DNA of 64,000 nt from Diadema setosum (Eukaryota > Echinodermata > Echinoidea > Diadematoida > Diadematidae): positions 26,552,336 through 26,616,335 of the forward strand of contig CM067065.1 in the NCBI GenBank assembly GCA_033980235.1, read 5' to 3'. The notes beneath the pieces are model-generated. The model had not been told where the DNA came from. It worked only from the letters and a program-made list of their open reading frames with translations, and did no database searches. Both the position numbers and the translations under genes were made by a program. This document shows positions 33,350 to 45,652 of this stretch, piece by piece (within the stretch, counting starts at the first letter, position 1; each line of letters opens with the position of its first letter).

Positions 33350-33593
33350 CACTCTTAAAACATCCCGAGTCAGAACTGACCCGGAACTGGGTCCGTTGGG
33401 GTCATACACCGTTCCGGGTCAGAAATGACAAGGAATGTGGTCAGATATGACCCATTCAGAGTCATGAATCGGGTCAGGATGACCCCATTCGGAGTCTTCA
33501 TGACCAAATTCCAAGTCATTTCTGACCCGGAGCGGTGTATGACCCCAACGGACCCAGTTCCGGGTCAGTTCTGACTCGGGTCTTTTTAGAGTG
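33350..33593. mobile_element. Fold-back MITE, about 244 bp
   Basis: CACTCTTAAAA at the left is mirrored by TTTTTAGAGTG at the right. The arms then pair over about 85 bp (GAGTCAGAACTGACCCGG / CCGGGTCAGTTCTGACTC; GGTCCGTTGGGGTCATACACC and its complement). TGACCC/GGGTCA words fill the loop. It ends 57 bp downstream of the donor of the LRR exon at 33651. Confidence 0.85.
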
Positions 33594-33650
33594 TTGTTGA
33601 CATTATCACTACTTGTATTTTTTATCATACCAAGTCTTCTTGTGACATAC

Positions 33651-33833
33651 CTGACAGGATGGTGCTTCAGCGGCGACTGTTCGGAAGAAATCTAAGTCCA
33701 CATAGTTCAATATCAGCCTGAAGGCTGATAGCCTTGGCATCTTACACACCCATCGGGCCATGTCACTCCCTATCGGGTATTGATCATGTCGGCTGTCATT
33801 CCAGGTATAAATAAACACACTCAGATTTTGAAT
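33651..33833 (-). CDS. NLR gene A: LRR exon
   Basis: This is a 61-codon, phase 0-0 exon with acceptor TTTTTTCACAG before ATTCAAAAT and donor CAG followed by GTATGT. It encodes IQNLSVFIYTW, SDMARWVCKMPRLSAFRL and EAPSCQ. The layout is the same as the 15.4, 28.5 and 30.1 kb exons. On the minus strand it is separated from the previous LRR exon (45113-45274) by 11 kb holding a LINE and a tandem macro-repeat, and from the next by 3.3 kb. Confidence 0.82.
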
Positions 33834-34309
33834 CTGTGAAAAAAAAAATACCAATAACACAGTTAGTCATAAAATATGAAACACAACAACAACGTGTTTC
33901 AACATAATAACATAAAAGCACAATACGTGACTAAGACAAATCACATGCACCGAACAAGCCCACTGCACGTAATATATATGCCCACATATGCATATCCTCG
34001 TGATTGCCACAGGCACATCCAAGTGTAGTCTAGTTCTGGACCCTTTTCATTCATTCCTTTTTTCGCCTACTATACGCGGTAGGCCGAGTGAGGACGCGAT
34101 ATTAAACTAAAACTGCGCAACTCCAACTGTTTGTGAAAAGTAGAATTTTAAGTGGACGAAAACGTGTGTTGAGGAATATGTTATAGTAGAATTTGCGGGT
34201 CAGGATATCAATTTAGAAGTGAATGGAGAAACACCTTTCAAATAACGACTTAATTGTAAAATGAGATTTTGAAGTTTTAAAATCACTTTTAAAAGTTTGA
34301 AAACCCAGT
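33834..34309. other. Intron stretch, nothing recognised
   Basis: No repeat partner or coding signal was found by eye. Confidence 0.4.
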
Positions 34310-37300
34310 TACAGTACATGGGAAAAGTGTTAAAGAATAGCGCAATGAATAAGTGTGGGCCGGGTCTTGCAAATGTCAGTACGCGCAAAATGTGGTACTT
34401 ACACTACAGGCAGAGTATTTTTTTGTTTCGTTTTTTTTTTGTGTTTTTTTTTTTGTTACACATTAACGGCAATTTCATTGTAGATTACGGTCTAAGCATA
34501 TGAAAGCAAAGACGGGGGGGGGGGGGGGGGCGCATGTCATTAATGAAAGGTGCCGTACAAGATACTTGTGTCAAAAAGTCAGGTGGCCCAATCGGATAAA
34601 CACGGGGTGTGACTAGCAATGTGGATTATTAACACTGCATTAGGTTGGGTCATGTCTCGTTATAAGTCAGTAACGTACGAGTAGAAGAACAAAATGTGTA
34701 GAAATGTATAGCACCGGATTGTAGGGTAGGAATCTTCTGCCACGCGACAAAACTGCTGTTTAGTCGGCATACAATACGTACTGTATTGCTAGACATTTTA
34801 AGTCATGCAACACAGGCTCGCAGTAAACGATATAGAATCTGTGGACATTTGGATATTTACAAAAGAGAATGAGTGGTTACTGGGCATGCAAGAAATTGAA
34901 TGGTGGGCCGTTTTGCTTTTGTTTTGAGTGTAGTTTGTTTTAATTTGTGTCTAGAAAATGCACACAGTAACCGACAAGTCACTCTGTGGGGCGTGGCTAC
35001 TGTTAAGATCATACGCAATGAATAAGGTGCAGGTCAGGGCGGGTCACGCCTTGCCAAGAGTCACTAAAGAAAGAGACAGGTACAAAATTGTATAGCAAGT
35101 GCTGCGAGGAACTGCATGGTGATTTTGGAATTTCTTGCCATTGTTTTTTTTTTCATTGTACACAATAGACAGGGAATTTTATACTAGGTTTTTGTGTAAT
35201 GTGCCATGAAAGAAACACCAGTAGCCATGGCTACCCAGCTACCTTCTTGTAGCTATACATCCGCGGATTGGGTCAGAGGGTGTGTTTTCTTTGCATTATA
35301 ATACATGGCGGATACCACCGTAACCAATGGCCTGTAGCTACATCCCTAGTCTTAAAATAACCTCCCGGGTGTTAACTATACTGGGGGTATGTAAATTCAT
35401 GTTTCAAGAAAATATACTTTCAAATAATAGGCCCACTAAACATGGAATACAAAACGATGTAATGGTTGTAATTGATGGATTAGAATGCACATTTTGATAA
35501 TTCGTAGGGATTATGTGAAAAAAAAAAATGAGTGGAAAAGTTATTTGATTTAGAGTTTATTTCTTTATTTTATTAATTGGAATAGTTATTTGATTTAGAG
35601 TTTCTTTATTTTATTAATTGATGACTTAAATGATGACTTATCCACGTGCAGTGGTCCCTTGATAATATTATATGTCCTTTATGCATTGCACCTAACGGTA
35701 CATGCAAAGACATTATTGTGACCACATACCACCAACATATAGCAAAATGTTTAATATGTGTTGTTGCTGATTTATGAAATCTTGCGCAATGAATAAGGGT
35801 GGGTCGAGCCCTGCAAATTTCCGTAGATGTAAGATGTGGTACACTACAGGCAGAGTATTTTTTTTTTTTTTTTGTAACGCGTCAGTACGGTTTTATGCAA
35901 AGACTATCTGGGGTGTGTCATTGATGAAAGGTGTCGTGGAAGATACACTTGTAATCAACTGTTTGTATATTAAGAAGTCACTCGTGTCAAAGTCAGGTGG
36001 CTCAATCGCTTAAATGGGGTGTGGTATAGGAATGTTAATCATTAGCACTGCTTTAGGTTGGGTCATGTTTCGTTATTAGAAATGTACGAGGAGAAGAAAG
36101 TATGCAAATGCACTGGACTGTTCTCTCTGAAGGGAATCGGGTGGGGGTGCTCGCTCTTGGGGAAGTGGGTGCAGGGAGGAGTGGATTTGGGTGGGTTTGG
36201 GGTGGGGGTATTCATTTTCGCTCGTTTTGGAGTGGCCTCAGGGATCGCTCGAAGATTTTTGAGTGGTCCTTGAGGTCGCTCTGGGGCGGGTGGGGTTGGG
36301 CATTTTCGCTCCGGATTCGCTCCGGGTCCGCTCTGGATTCGCTCTTTTTTTGTGTTTGCTTCTTTGAGGGTGAGTGTTTTCTCTCGATTTTTTATTTATT
36401 TATTTTTTTATTTATTTATCTTTTTTATTTGATTTATTTTTTTTTTTGGGGGGGGGGGAGAAGGTCAAGATTTTTGTGTGTGTGTGTGTGTGTCACGCGA
36501 CACTCTTGTTATCTAAAGGCACACAAAATGTATTGCCAGACACTTTAAGTCATGCAACACAGGCCAGCAGTAAACAACATTATAGATGTATAATCTTTGG
36601 ACACTGGGACATTTACACAATATAATGAGCGGTTTTCTAGGCATACAAGAAATGATTGGTTGGCCGATTTGCTTTTGTTTTGAGTGTAGGTTGTTTTTTT
36701 TTTTCTGTGTGTGTGTGTGTGTGTTTAGAAAATGCACCCTGCAACCGACAAGTCACTTTGTGGGGCTTGGCTACTGTAAGATCATGCGCAATGAATAAGG
36801 TGCAGGTCAGGGCGGGTCATGCCTTGCCAAGAGTCACTAGGGAAAGATCCAGGCACAAAATTGTAGAGCAAGTGCTGCGAGGAACTGCATGGTGATGTAT
36901 GATTTTGGAATTTTCTGCCACTGTTTTTTAATGTACAAAATAGACAGGGAATTTCATAATGGGTTTTTTTGTGTAATCTGCCATGACAGAAACACCCGAA
37001 CCGTGGCTACCCAGCTACCTTGTTGTAGCTACATCCGCGGCCTGTGTCAGAGGGCGTGTTTTCTTTGCATTATAATACATGGAAGATATTATCGTAACCA
37101 TTTGTCTGTAACTACATCTCTGGTCTTAAAATAACCTTCCCAGGTGTGGGATATACTGAGGGTATGTATATTGATGTTTCAAGAAAATACACTGTCAAAT
37201 AACGGGCACACTGCTCATGTATTGATGGATTAGTATGCACATTGTGATAATTTCTAGGGATCACGTGAAAAAGTGGGTAGATACAGTCATTTGTTTATTT

Positions 37301-38430
37301 TAAAAAATCGCACACAATTTTTTTGGCTCAATATCCTTAGGATTTGGTATAGAGTAACGCAGTGACGATTTATCTATGTGCAGTGGACTCTTCATAATAC
37401 CAAGGTCCTATATGTATTGCAACCAACGGTACGTGTAAAGACATGAGTGTGACCACATGTCACCACTCAAATATAGCAAAATGTTTAATACGTGTTGTTG
37501 CTGATTTATGAAATCATTCGCAATGAATAAGGGTGGGTCGTGTCCTGCAAATGTCAGTACATGCAAGATGTGGTACACTACAGGCAGAATTTTGTTTATT
37601 GTTTTTGTGTATCAATAGCCGCATTAACGTAGATTACGGTTTAAAAATATGTAAGTAAAGACGAAGGAGGAGGGGTGTCATTGATGAAAGGTGTCGTGGA
37701 AGATACACTTGTAGCCAACTGTTTGAATATTAAGAAGTCACTCGTGTCAAAGTCAGATGGCCAAATCGCTAACATGGGGTGTGGCTAGCAATGTGAATCA
37801 TTAGCACTGCCTTACTGTGTAGGCTGGGTCATGTTTCGTTATTAGCAATGTACGAAGAGAAGAAAATGTATGCAAACGTACAGCACTGGATTGTAGGTTA
37901 AGATTTTTTTTTTGTTTTTGTCACGCAACACAGTTGTTATTTAAGGCATACAAAACGTATTGCCAGACACTCTATGTCATGCAATACAGGCCCGCATTAA
38001 TAGGATACAATAGTTATAGAATCTTCTGACATTGGGATACTTACACAATAGAATGAGCGGTTTCTGGGCATGCAAGGAATTGTTTGATTAGTCGTTTCTA
38101 TGTCGAGTGTAGTTTTTGAATTTGCGTTTAGAAAATGCACCTTGGAATTGACAAGTCACTGTGTGAGGCGAGGCTACTGTTAAGATTATGCGCAATGATT
38201 AAGGTGCGGGTAACGCAGTGCCAAGAGTCAATAAAAGGGAAAGAGCCAGGTACAAAATTTGTATAGCAAGTGCTGCAAGGAACTGCATGGTGATGTATAA
38301 CTTCGGATTTTCTGCGACTCTTTTAAATGTACACAATTGACAGGGAATTTTATAATAGGCCTTTGTAAAATGTGCCATGAAAGAAACACCCATAGTCGTG
38401 GCTAGCCAGCTACCTTCTCTGCTTTAAGTT
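34310..38430. repeat. Three-copy tandem macro-repeat, units of about 1.44 and 1.73 kb
   Basis: The landmark CGCAATGAATAAGxGTGGG falls at 34341, 35785 and 37519. The rest of each unit follows in order: TGTGGTACxxACTACAGGCAG, GCCAGACACTxTAxGTCATGC, GGTGCAGGTCAGGGCGGGTC, AACACCxxTAGCxxTGGCTA and TGACCACATACCACC. Copy 2 is longer because of an extra ~370-bp GGGTGGG/CGCTC-rich block at about 36119-36490. Copy 3 stops at about 38430. A second CGCAATGAATAAGG site (35018, 36788, about 38190) sits within each unit. No gene is seen; small ORFs recur with the unit. Confidence 0.88.
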
Positions 38431-40704
38431 ACATTAATGATACTATGTACCATAAAACAGGGATGCAGAAGAAAGTGTGAATAATGTTTTGCACACATTC
38501 ATTACAGTATATTAATTTTTGGGATTTTTTTTTAAATAAAAGTGAGTGAGAAGGGGAGAGCTCACTGCAACTCCTTTTGTAAGAACAAGGGGTATTGTAC
38601 TCGTTCTTAGATATGTTTGTTCCTGTCGGTGTTTTTGTATGTTTAAGTGAAAGGTGATGGAATATAAACAGAGTAGGGAATCAGATACATTAAATTGGGT
38701 TTCTTTAAATGTTAAGTGTCTTAGAGAAGTTACCAAAAGAAATTACATCGTTAAATGGAGTATGGAGTGAGGAGATATAATTTTTCTTCAGGAAACATTT
38801 AGTACAATTGACGTAGAGGACCAGTGGAAGAGGGAGTGGAGTGGGCACTGTTTTTTTGTTTTTTTTGTTGTTGTTTTTTTTTTTTTTTTAGTCATGGCAG
38901 TAACCACAGTCGGGGAGTTTGTGTCCTCATATCAAATAAATTGAAGTTGAAGGTATTGAAGCATGACTCAGAAGGGAGATACATATTATTGGAAATTGAA
39001 GTATCCAATACAAGTTACATTTTATGCAACATTTATTTTCCGATTCGAGAAAAACAGCAAGAGCAAATTGATTTTTTTTTTAAAATAAGTTAAGTGATCA
39101 CCTCCATGATTTTAATGTAAATAACTCCCTTATGATTATTGGTGGGGACGTTAATATGATTCGAAATTTTGATTATGATATTTCGAGTAAAAGGAGTGCT
39201 ATAGGTCATCAGTTTAATGTAGAATTTGAACATTTTCTTGGAACCTTCGATGCGTAAGACATATGGAGGAAAAGAAATCCAGATAAGATCCAATTTACAT
39301 ATAAGCAGAAGAACCCTCTAAAACAAAGTATTTTAGATTATTGGATAATTTCTAATCAACTGGAGAAGCAGATTTCAGAGTGTAATACTTTCTCATCAAT
39401 TGCCACTGATCATTCGGCTATTCATTTAGGATTGCTTTTAAATCATAACATTTTGAACAAATTAGGACCATCTTATTGGAAGTTTAATAATAGTTTGTGG
39501 TTAGATAAAGAATATGTACATGTTCTGTGAGCAGACATCAAATCTATAATAGAGGAAGGAAAGGAGTTTACAGGTTTTATAGTCCTTTGGGATTTTGTTG
39601 AAATGAAAATTCGTGAAATAACAAAGAAATAATCGAAAGGAAAGGCCCAAGAATTACAGAAAAAATCAGGAAATTACAGAAAAAAATATTGTTGATCTAG
39701 AACAGTCGTTAATCATTTTCAAAGATAAAGACATTTTACATCAATTAGAGTTGAAAAGAAATGAGATGAAGGGATTATATGATCAGAAAGTAGCGGGGTT
39801 AAAAGTGAGTTTGAGGAAAGTGAAATTGATGTAAATTATTTTAATTAATTACTAGCATCTAACCAGAGGAAAACATTTATAGATAAATTAAAATCAGAAG
39901 ATAGTGTAGAAATCACTGATCCAAAGCATATTCTGAAAGAAATTTTAAAAAGTTATCAAAATTTGTATACTCAATGTGAGATAATAGACAATAGAGGGGA
40001 TTTTTTTTATTAATATGCCCCATTGGAATATAGGTGAAGCTAGTAAAAATCATGTTATGAGAAAATTACAATGGGTGAATGTATTTCGATATTACATTAA
40101 ATTCTTTTGAGTAAATCACTAGGAAATAATGGATTAACAGTTGAATTTTATCGAACATTTTGGTCTGATATAGGAAACCTTGTTTTAGAATTCTTTATTG
40201 CATCTTTTGAGAGAGGGGAATTATGGAACCCACAAAGACAGGGCGTAATGACAGAAATTTAAAAAAGAAGATAAATATTTTTTATATATTTTTAATTACC
40301 GACCAATCACTCTTCTCAATGTAGACTTCAAACTTTTATCTGAAGTATTAGCTGAAAGAATAAAATTGGTATTAGGAGAAGTGATACACGTAGATCAAAT
40401 TGGGATTTTACCTGAGAGGAATACTGGAGAGGCCGTACGGAGTATGGATATTATATTTTATACGCAGGTAAACAATATGCAGGGATACTTATAGTTACAG
40501 TCGATTTTGAGAAAGCTTTTGACACCGTCTCACACTCTTACATGAAATTATTAATGACAAAATATGGCTTTCGTCCATATTTCTGTAGACGGATAGAAGT
40601 ATTATACAATAATGCAATTAGTTGTGTTATGAATGGAGGCTTCTCCACGGGATACTTTGAAATAGGCAAGGGAGTAAGGCAAGAAAATCCCTTGTCTCCA
40701 TACC

Positions 40705-40736
<32 letters not shown>

Positions 40737-40940
40737 GATTAAAGAAACATTAGCATTGTTTATTCGGAATGAAAAAAAATATTTAAAGGTTATCTTGATT
40801 GGTGATATGTAGATAAAGATAGTAATGTATGCAGACGATTGTTCAATGTTTGTGAAAGAAAAACGTGATATAGAAAGATTAGATAATATATCGGGTTCTT
40901 TTTATTACATATCATGGTTAAAATAAATAGGGACAAGACA

Positions 40941-41194
40941 TATAAAGGATTTGTTCGCAAAAACCGATAAGTCCATATTTGCCAATTGGATATGTTAGCG
41001 ATTAAAGATCAAGAAAAATAAAGAGAATAATAAGACAATTTTTGCTTCTTTTGACCATAAATTCAAAAATGTACCTTTATATGTAAAGAGCAATATATCA
41101 TTTAGATGGTATTATTTTGTATTTTATGACAAAGACCCTACTTCAAAATCTTCAAAAATGGACTTATCGGTTTTTGCGAACAAACTCTTTATAT
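40941..41194. mobile_element. MITE nested in the LINE reverse transcriptase
   Basis: TTTGTTCGCAAAAACCGATA (from about 40950) and its inverted copy TATCGGTTTTTGCGAACAAA (to 41184) form a TIR of about 26 bp. Weaker symmetry (TATAAAG / CTTTATA) extends to 40941 and 41194. It interrupts the LINE just after the YADD region. Confidence 0.85.
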
Positions 41195-41387
41195 ATTATG
41201 AAACTGGGGTGACTGGAATAACGCTGGGCAAATTGGTTCAAATAATTAAAGTGTTAGGAATATATTTTTTCTTTAGATATTAATGTTAAAGAAGAAATGA
41301 ATCATAAAGAAATTTTGAGTAAAATAACAAGATTGTTGAGATGGTGGAAGCAAAGGGATTTGACCCTCTTTGGGAAAATTCAACTGG

Positions 41388-41897
41388 TTAACTCTTTATG
41401 TGCCACGGTGGAAACCCCCTGTGTGCCACGTTATTCTGAGACAAGAAGGCTGTCATGCTTTGAGAAAGAAGTATGTTTTTCCAATTTGTATAACTTCTAC
41501 AATATTTTGTTCAGATGGGCATAATAGCAGGCAAAGTCATAGAGGAATGCCAAGCTTTGTTTCGATATAAATTGTATGACGAATCTATTTTCAATTTTTC
41601 TTTTGAATGACCAGCTGCTACATTGCTGTAAAGGCATGACGTTTGCTCGTAAAACCGTGACAAAAACTTAAAATGCACGAGCAAATCTAGTTGGGAACTC
41701 CGCTTGATAGTCAATCACTACATAGAATGCAAGCCGTATTCTGAGAGGAACAAAAGCACGAGAGACGTTTTCATTGTGCCGCGGTGATTAGTGATTTTAT
41801 CCATCGGTTTTGGCGGCTTTGTTTGTTGAGCAGAATATGCGAAGTTGGCACGCCGTCGACTGAGTCGGACGTGCGAACGTGGCACATAAAGAGTTAA
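41388..41897. mobile_element. TTAA-flanked MITE, family T3, copy 1 (510 bp)
   Basis: TTAACTCTTTATGTGCCAC at the left and GTGGCACATAAAGAGTTAA at the right are exact inverted copies. TTAA lies on both sides, with LINE sequence either side, so it inserted after the LINE. The 55178-55687 copy has the same 510-bp length in the opposite orientation. Confidence 0.9.
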
Positions 41898-43712
41898 AGT
41901 ATTTGCTATATCTAAATTATTATACGTTTCTTCAATAATGTCAGTACCTCGTTGGGTTTACAGAGAGGTGGAAACGAATTGTTTTAATCTTATTTGGGAT
42001 GGTCGTGACAAAATAAAGAGAAATTTATTGTATATGAACTATGATAATGGGGGAATGAAAATGATGAATTTTAGGTATAATATGGTGTATGCCCAGCGCG
42101 AAATTTGGATTAAGAGACTTTTTAGAGGTGATAAAAATATGAAGTGGGAACAGTTTTTTGAATATGTATTTAAGAAAGTGGGAGGGAGATTAATTTTTCA
42201 TTGCAATTATGATCCCCGGTTACTAAATATTAAAGCGCCGAAATTGTATTTAGAATTCTTAGATGTTTGGAATTATTTGAAAGGAAAGAATGTCATTGTT
42301 TAAGAAAGGCATAACGAAAATCAAATAAATTTTAACAATACGTTTATTTCAGGGAGAAATTTCTCCTTTAATGAAAAATTATTTAACGCTAATGTTTTTC
42401 AAGTTAAACACGTTATTGGCGCTGGTGGAAAAATTAGATCAGGGGCGCATTTGATTAGAAAGGGTTTAAATGTAGACGATTTATTCTTTCTTTATGAATT
42501 GTATAACAAATTTCCAGCAGAGTGGAAGCTGGCGAGAATAGGTAATGCGAGGGATCATGTTTTGAATAATAACCCTGTTGATGTTTTTGAAATTAGTCTT
42601 AACATTTAAAAAAAAAGCGTATCCCTTAGTGTCAGTGACTTCAAAAATGATTTACAATATTTTTATTGGTACAGTTGAAGATTCTTTCCTTTCCAAACAC
42701 CCAGAAGTATTAGCTTTAAACATGGATAGATCTGCGACTGCAGTTTCTCTATTCCTAGAATGTCAACACTAGACTGGAAGTTGGGAGATTTCCAGTATAA
42801 GCCCCTGCACAATGTTATTTTCTGTAATGATAAACTTTATTAGTTTGGAATAACACATTCAAATCTGTGCTCCTTTTGTAGGGAAGAGGTTGAAACATAT
42901 TATCATATATTTTATGACTGTCCTCTAGTTTATCGAATATGGAACGAGGTAGGAAATAAACAAAAATGTCCTTATTGTATTAGTTTATCAATACTAATTA
43001 GCTGGATGTTTTACTTGGATTCAGGGAAAATATCAAAATCAATGCCTTGTTGAATCATGTGTTAATTTTGATCAAGCATATGATTTATACTAATCGTAAA
43101 ATTGGAAGAGTTCCAACCTGTGAAGAAATACGTAGGGTAATCGCCAACTCAAAACAGTCTGAATATGAAAAAGCAACATTTAAGGATAAATTGACATTAC
43201 ATTACGCGAAATGGGAAAATTATACTTCATGAATTACCGGGTTTAACTATTGCATTTTGTTAAGATATATCTCTAGTATTTGCCTGAGTTAATTTAATTA
43301 GAATGAATTGAATATCCTGTGTTTTCAGCTTTGCCCGCTCCACTTGTTTATTTTGTTGATTCTCATATCATTAAAACTTAATAACTGGTTATGAATCTTC
43401 ACTTGCACAAGACCTAGAGAGATATCAGTCATTGTGATGTTCATAATTGGTGAATAGAATATATTTTAAAGATTTTGTAAGTCCATCACTTCTCACGTTC
43501 TTTTTTTTTGTATTTGTTTTAGATAAAATCTTTATTTAGACTGGTGACTGAATCATGTCAAATGTGTAAAATTTATGTATGTTTTATTTATATCTACACT
43601 CTACCTTTTGTTGCCCGTTAAACAGTGTATTATACCTATATTTTATGTCATTTTAATGTAACAATTTCATTTGATTGGTCTGAATAAAGGCTATAAAAAG
43701 CGTCAAAAAAAA

Positions 43713-43930
43713 TCTGGACCCTCCCACCAGAACTAGACTTACCCAAGAGCAGCACAAAAGTGTTTTTTTTTCTCTCTCTCCCTCTCTTCTCCTCTCTTTC
43801 CATAAGAATGTAAGTTTTATGATGCTAGTGGAACCTATAATAGAAGAGGGAAGTATGAGTTACATGTATAACAAGCGATGATGTACGAGGCATGTATCGC
43901 CTGGTATGATAATTCAAGGACTCTCAGGCG
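43713..43930. other. Short stretch with a CT-rich run
   Basis: Follows the LINE tail. (CT)n-like sequence lies at 43770-43800. Nothing else was recognised. Confidence 0.4.
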
Positions 43931-44891
43931 TGTTGCTATAGATGTATGTGCGGTAACGTCCCCCTGTATGCTACAGTATTCTGAGACAGCAAGGTTCTTT
44001 GGGAAACATGATTTTTATGAAATCTATACAACCTTTTTTTTTTTCTTAGATTTCTGTTACCCTGGACATGGAATGAACGAAGTTGGAGAGAAACGATAAG
44101 ATTTGCTTTTACATGTTACTTTCGTCTTTTAAAGGAGGACCCCGGATGATTTTCAGATTTTTGAACAACTATAAATTAGTTTTACTGAGGACAGAGTTTC
44201 AGAATTTGTGATAATTGGGATGAAGAATAAGAATATTTTCAACATTTAGAACATATTGCAATGAACATGGATGATGACATGGCAGAGTCACCATTAGAAT
44301 GCATGAGTTGGGGCCTGTGGAAGCAGAACAAAAGAAAAAGGCATGCATAGATTATACACAGGTGAACTCGCAAGCAAGCGGTATTGTAATGAAATTACAC
44401 TGCTACATTTCTGAAATATGTGAACCTCCTATGTCATCATCCTTGTTCAGTGTAATTTGTTTAAGGTTTTTCAAAGTATTGTTCCTCTGCTCAAGAGCCA
44501 CAATGAATTCCACAAATCTATACATGGGAGTTGTCGATTTATGTACATGATGTGAAATTATGAAAATCGTCTGGAATGTCCCTTTAATGTATGACAACTT
44601 CAAGATTATTTGTCTTTCAGGTGACCAGTAGCTACACTGTCGTAAAGGTATGACTCTTTCACACAAAACAGTACCAGAATCGAAGAATCAATTTGCATAT
44701 CAAGTAGAGAACACCGCTTGATAGTCATACCTAATGCAGGCTACATGTACATATGACGGGGATGAAATGGTTTGAAGTGCTTTTAGGTCGGGTTTGTGCG
44801 TTTGAGCAGAATATGTAAACTTTCATAATGGCATAGTTATGGCAGAATTACGACAGAGTTGAGCTTTCGAACGTGGCATATACAGAGTTAA
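43931..44891. mobile_element. TTAA MITE, family T3, copy 2, itself interrupted
   Basis: The right end CGAACGTGGCATATACAGAGTTAA matches family T3, as do CCCCCTGTATGCTACAGTATTCTGAGACA (about 43957-43985) and GACCAGTAGCTACACTGTCGTAAAGG (44622-44648). The left end is decayed. Removing the nested element at 44129-44587 gives about 506 bp, the family length. Confidence 0.8.
44129..44587. mobile_element. TTAA-flanked MITE nested in a T3 copy
   Basis: The left end TTAAAGGAGGACCCCGGATG then ATTTTCA, and the inverted right end TGAAAATCGTCTGGAATG then TCCCTTTAA, form imperfect TIRs. TTAA is present at both edges. It is about 459 bp with no transposase. Confidence 0.75.
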
Positions 44892-45000
44892 GAGAACGTT
44901 GTTATTGTTTGTGCTACGAGTGTGTTGGGAGCAGTAGAGATGCTGACATTTCGATACGGAATGCCTATGACTGTAAAACTCATTTGATGGAAGGAACAGT

Positions 45001-45034
<34 letters not shown>

Positions 45035-45112
45035 ATAAAAAAGCCCAGCTACATTCTGAATAATCATTGGCGTCATAATGCACGAATTATGGAAAATAGT
45101 CAAAGATCTTAC
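44892..45112. repeat. Short intron stretch with a (GA)n microsatellite
   Basis: (GA)n lies at about 45005-45034. The intron begins at the donor of the LRR exon at 45113. Confidence 0.7.
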
Positions 45113-45274
45113 CTGGCATGTTGATGCGCTGTGTGCAAGGATCTTGTAGAAATCCCTGTGAAATCGTGAGTAGCTTAAATGTACTTTCTGCAGCACACGG
45201 CTGGAACACATTCCCTCTGCCAGGTCACGTGACATAATCCTTCCGCAGTTGGGATGGTCAATAGATAATGATCG
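45113..45274 (-). CDS. NLR gene A: first LRR exon after NACHT
   Basis: This is a 54-codon, phase 0-0 exon with acceptor CCCATTAG before CGATCATTA and a strong donor, CAG followed by GTAAGA. It encodes RSLSIDHPNC, then SRDLAEGMCSSRVLQKVHLSY and AHSASTCQ. It is shorter than the other LRR exons and lacks the WVxxMP core, but the start, the leucine spacing and the S-T-C-Q ending fit. It lies 2.05 kb downstream of the NACHT exon on the same strand, so it should be the first LRR unit. It is somewhat less certain than the others because of its divergence. Confidence 0.68.
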
Positions 45275-45652
45275 CTAATGGGAGCAAACATTGGTTGATA
45301 TAGAGTGCACGTTATGCTATAAAGTCATAGTGGTCGATTAAAATGGGAAACGCTGAACATGAACGGTCATGTCGTTCTATTGCCCGGAAAAGAGGAAATA
45401 CAACGTAATATACGAAACCCCACACAACTGTAGACGTCAATTAGGAAAAAAAAGTTCAGAAGTAAGCAATTACTGATTCTTTGTTTCTATTGAATAACTC
45501 AAAGTTTATGGTAGTGGATATGATCTCTGAATATTATATTTTGACCCCTGAAATGTAGTAGTAGTAGTAGGTCCCGTACGCGACGTGCCTAGAGATGATA
45601 AAATGACACTATGGTTTCGCTTGTACATGTATTATTCAAATAGCATACCAAT
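45275..45652. other. Intron stretch, nothing recognised
   Basis: A (TAG)n run lies at about 45556-45571. No other signal. Confidence 0.4.

Larger units (their letters stand above)
38600..43712 (+). mobile_element. Decayed L1/Tx1-type LINE, ORF2 nearly full length
   Basis: Reading across several frames gives, in order: the apurinic endonuclease (FLQETFST, SHGSNHSRGV, ILCNIYFP; 38650-39070); the palm of the reverse transcriptase (DFKLLSEVLAERIK at about 40325, VDFEKAFDT at about 40500, GVRQENPLSPYLF at about 40670, MYADDCSMF at about 40830); a C-terminal region (41938-42303); and a Cys-rich finger (CSFCREEVETYYHIFYDC at about 42870). The frame stops at 43230. A 3' UTR follows with AATAAA at 43683 and a terminal A-run at about 43706. 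Many stops and shifts show it is inactive. Two MITEs are nested inside. Confidence 0.85.
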
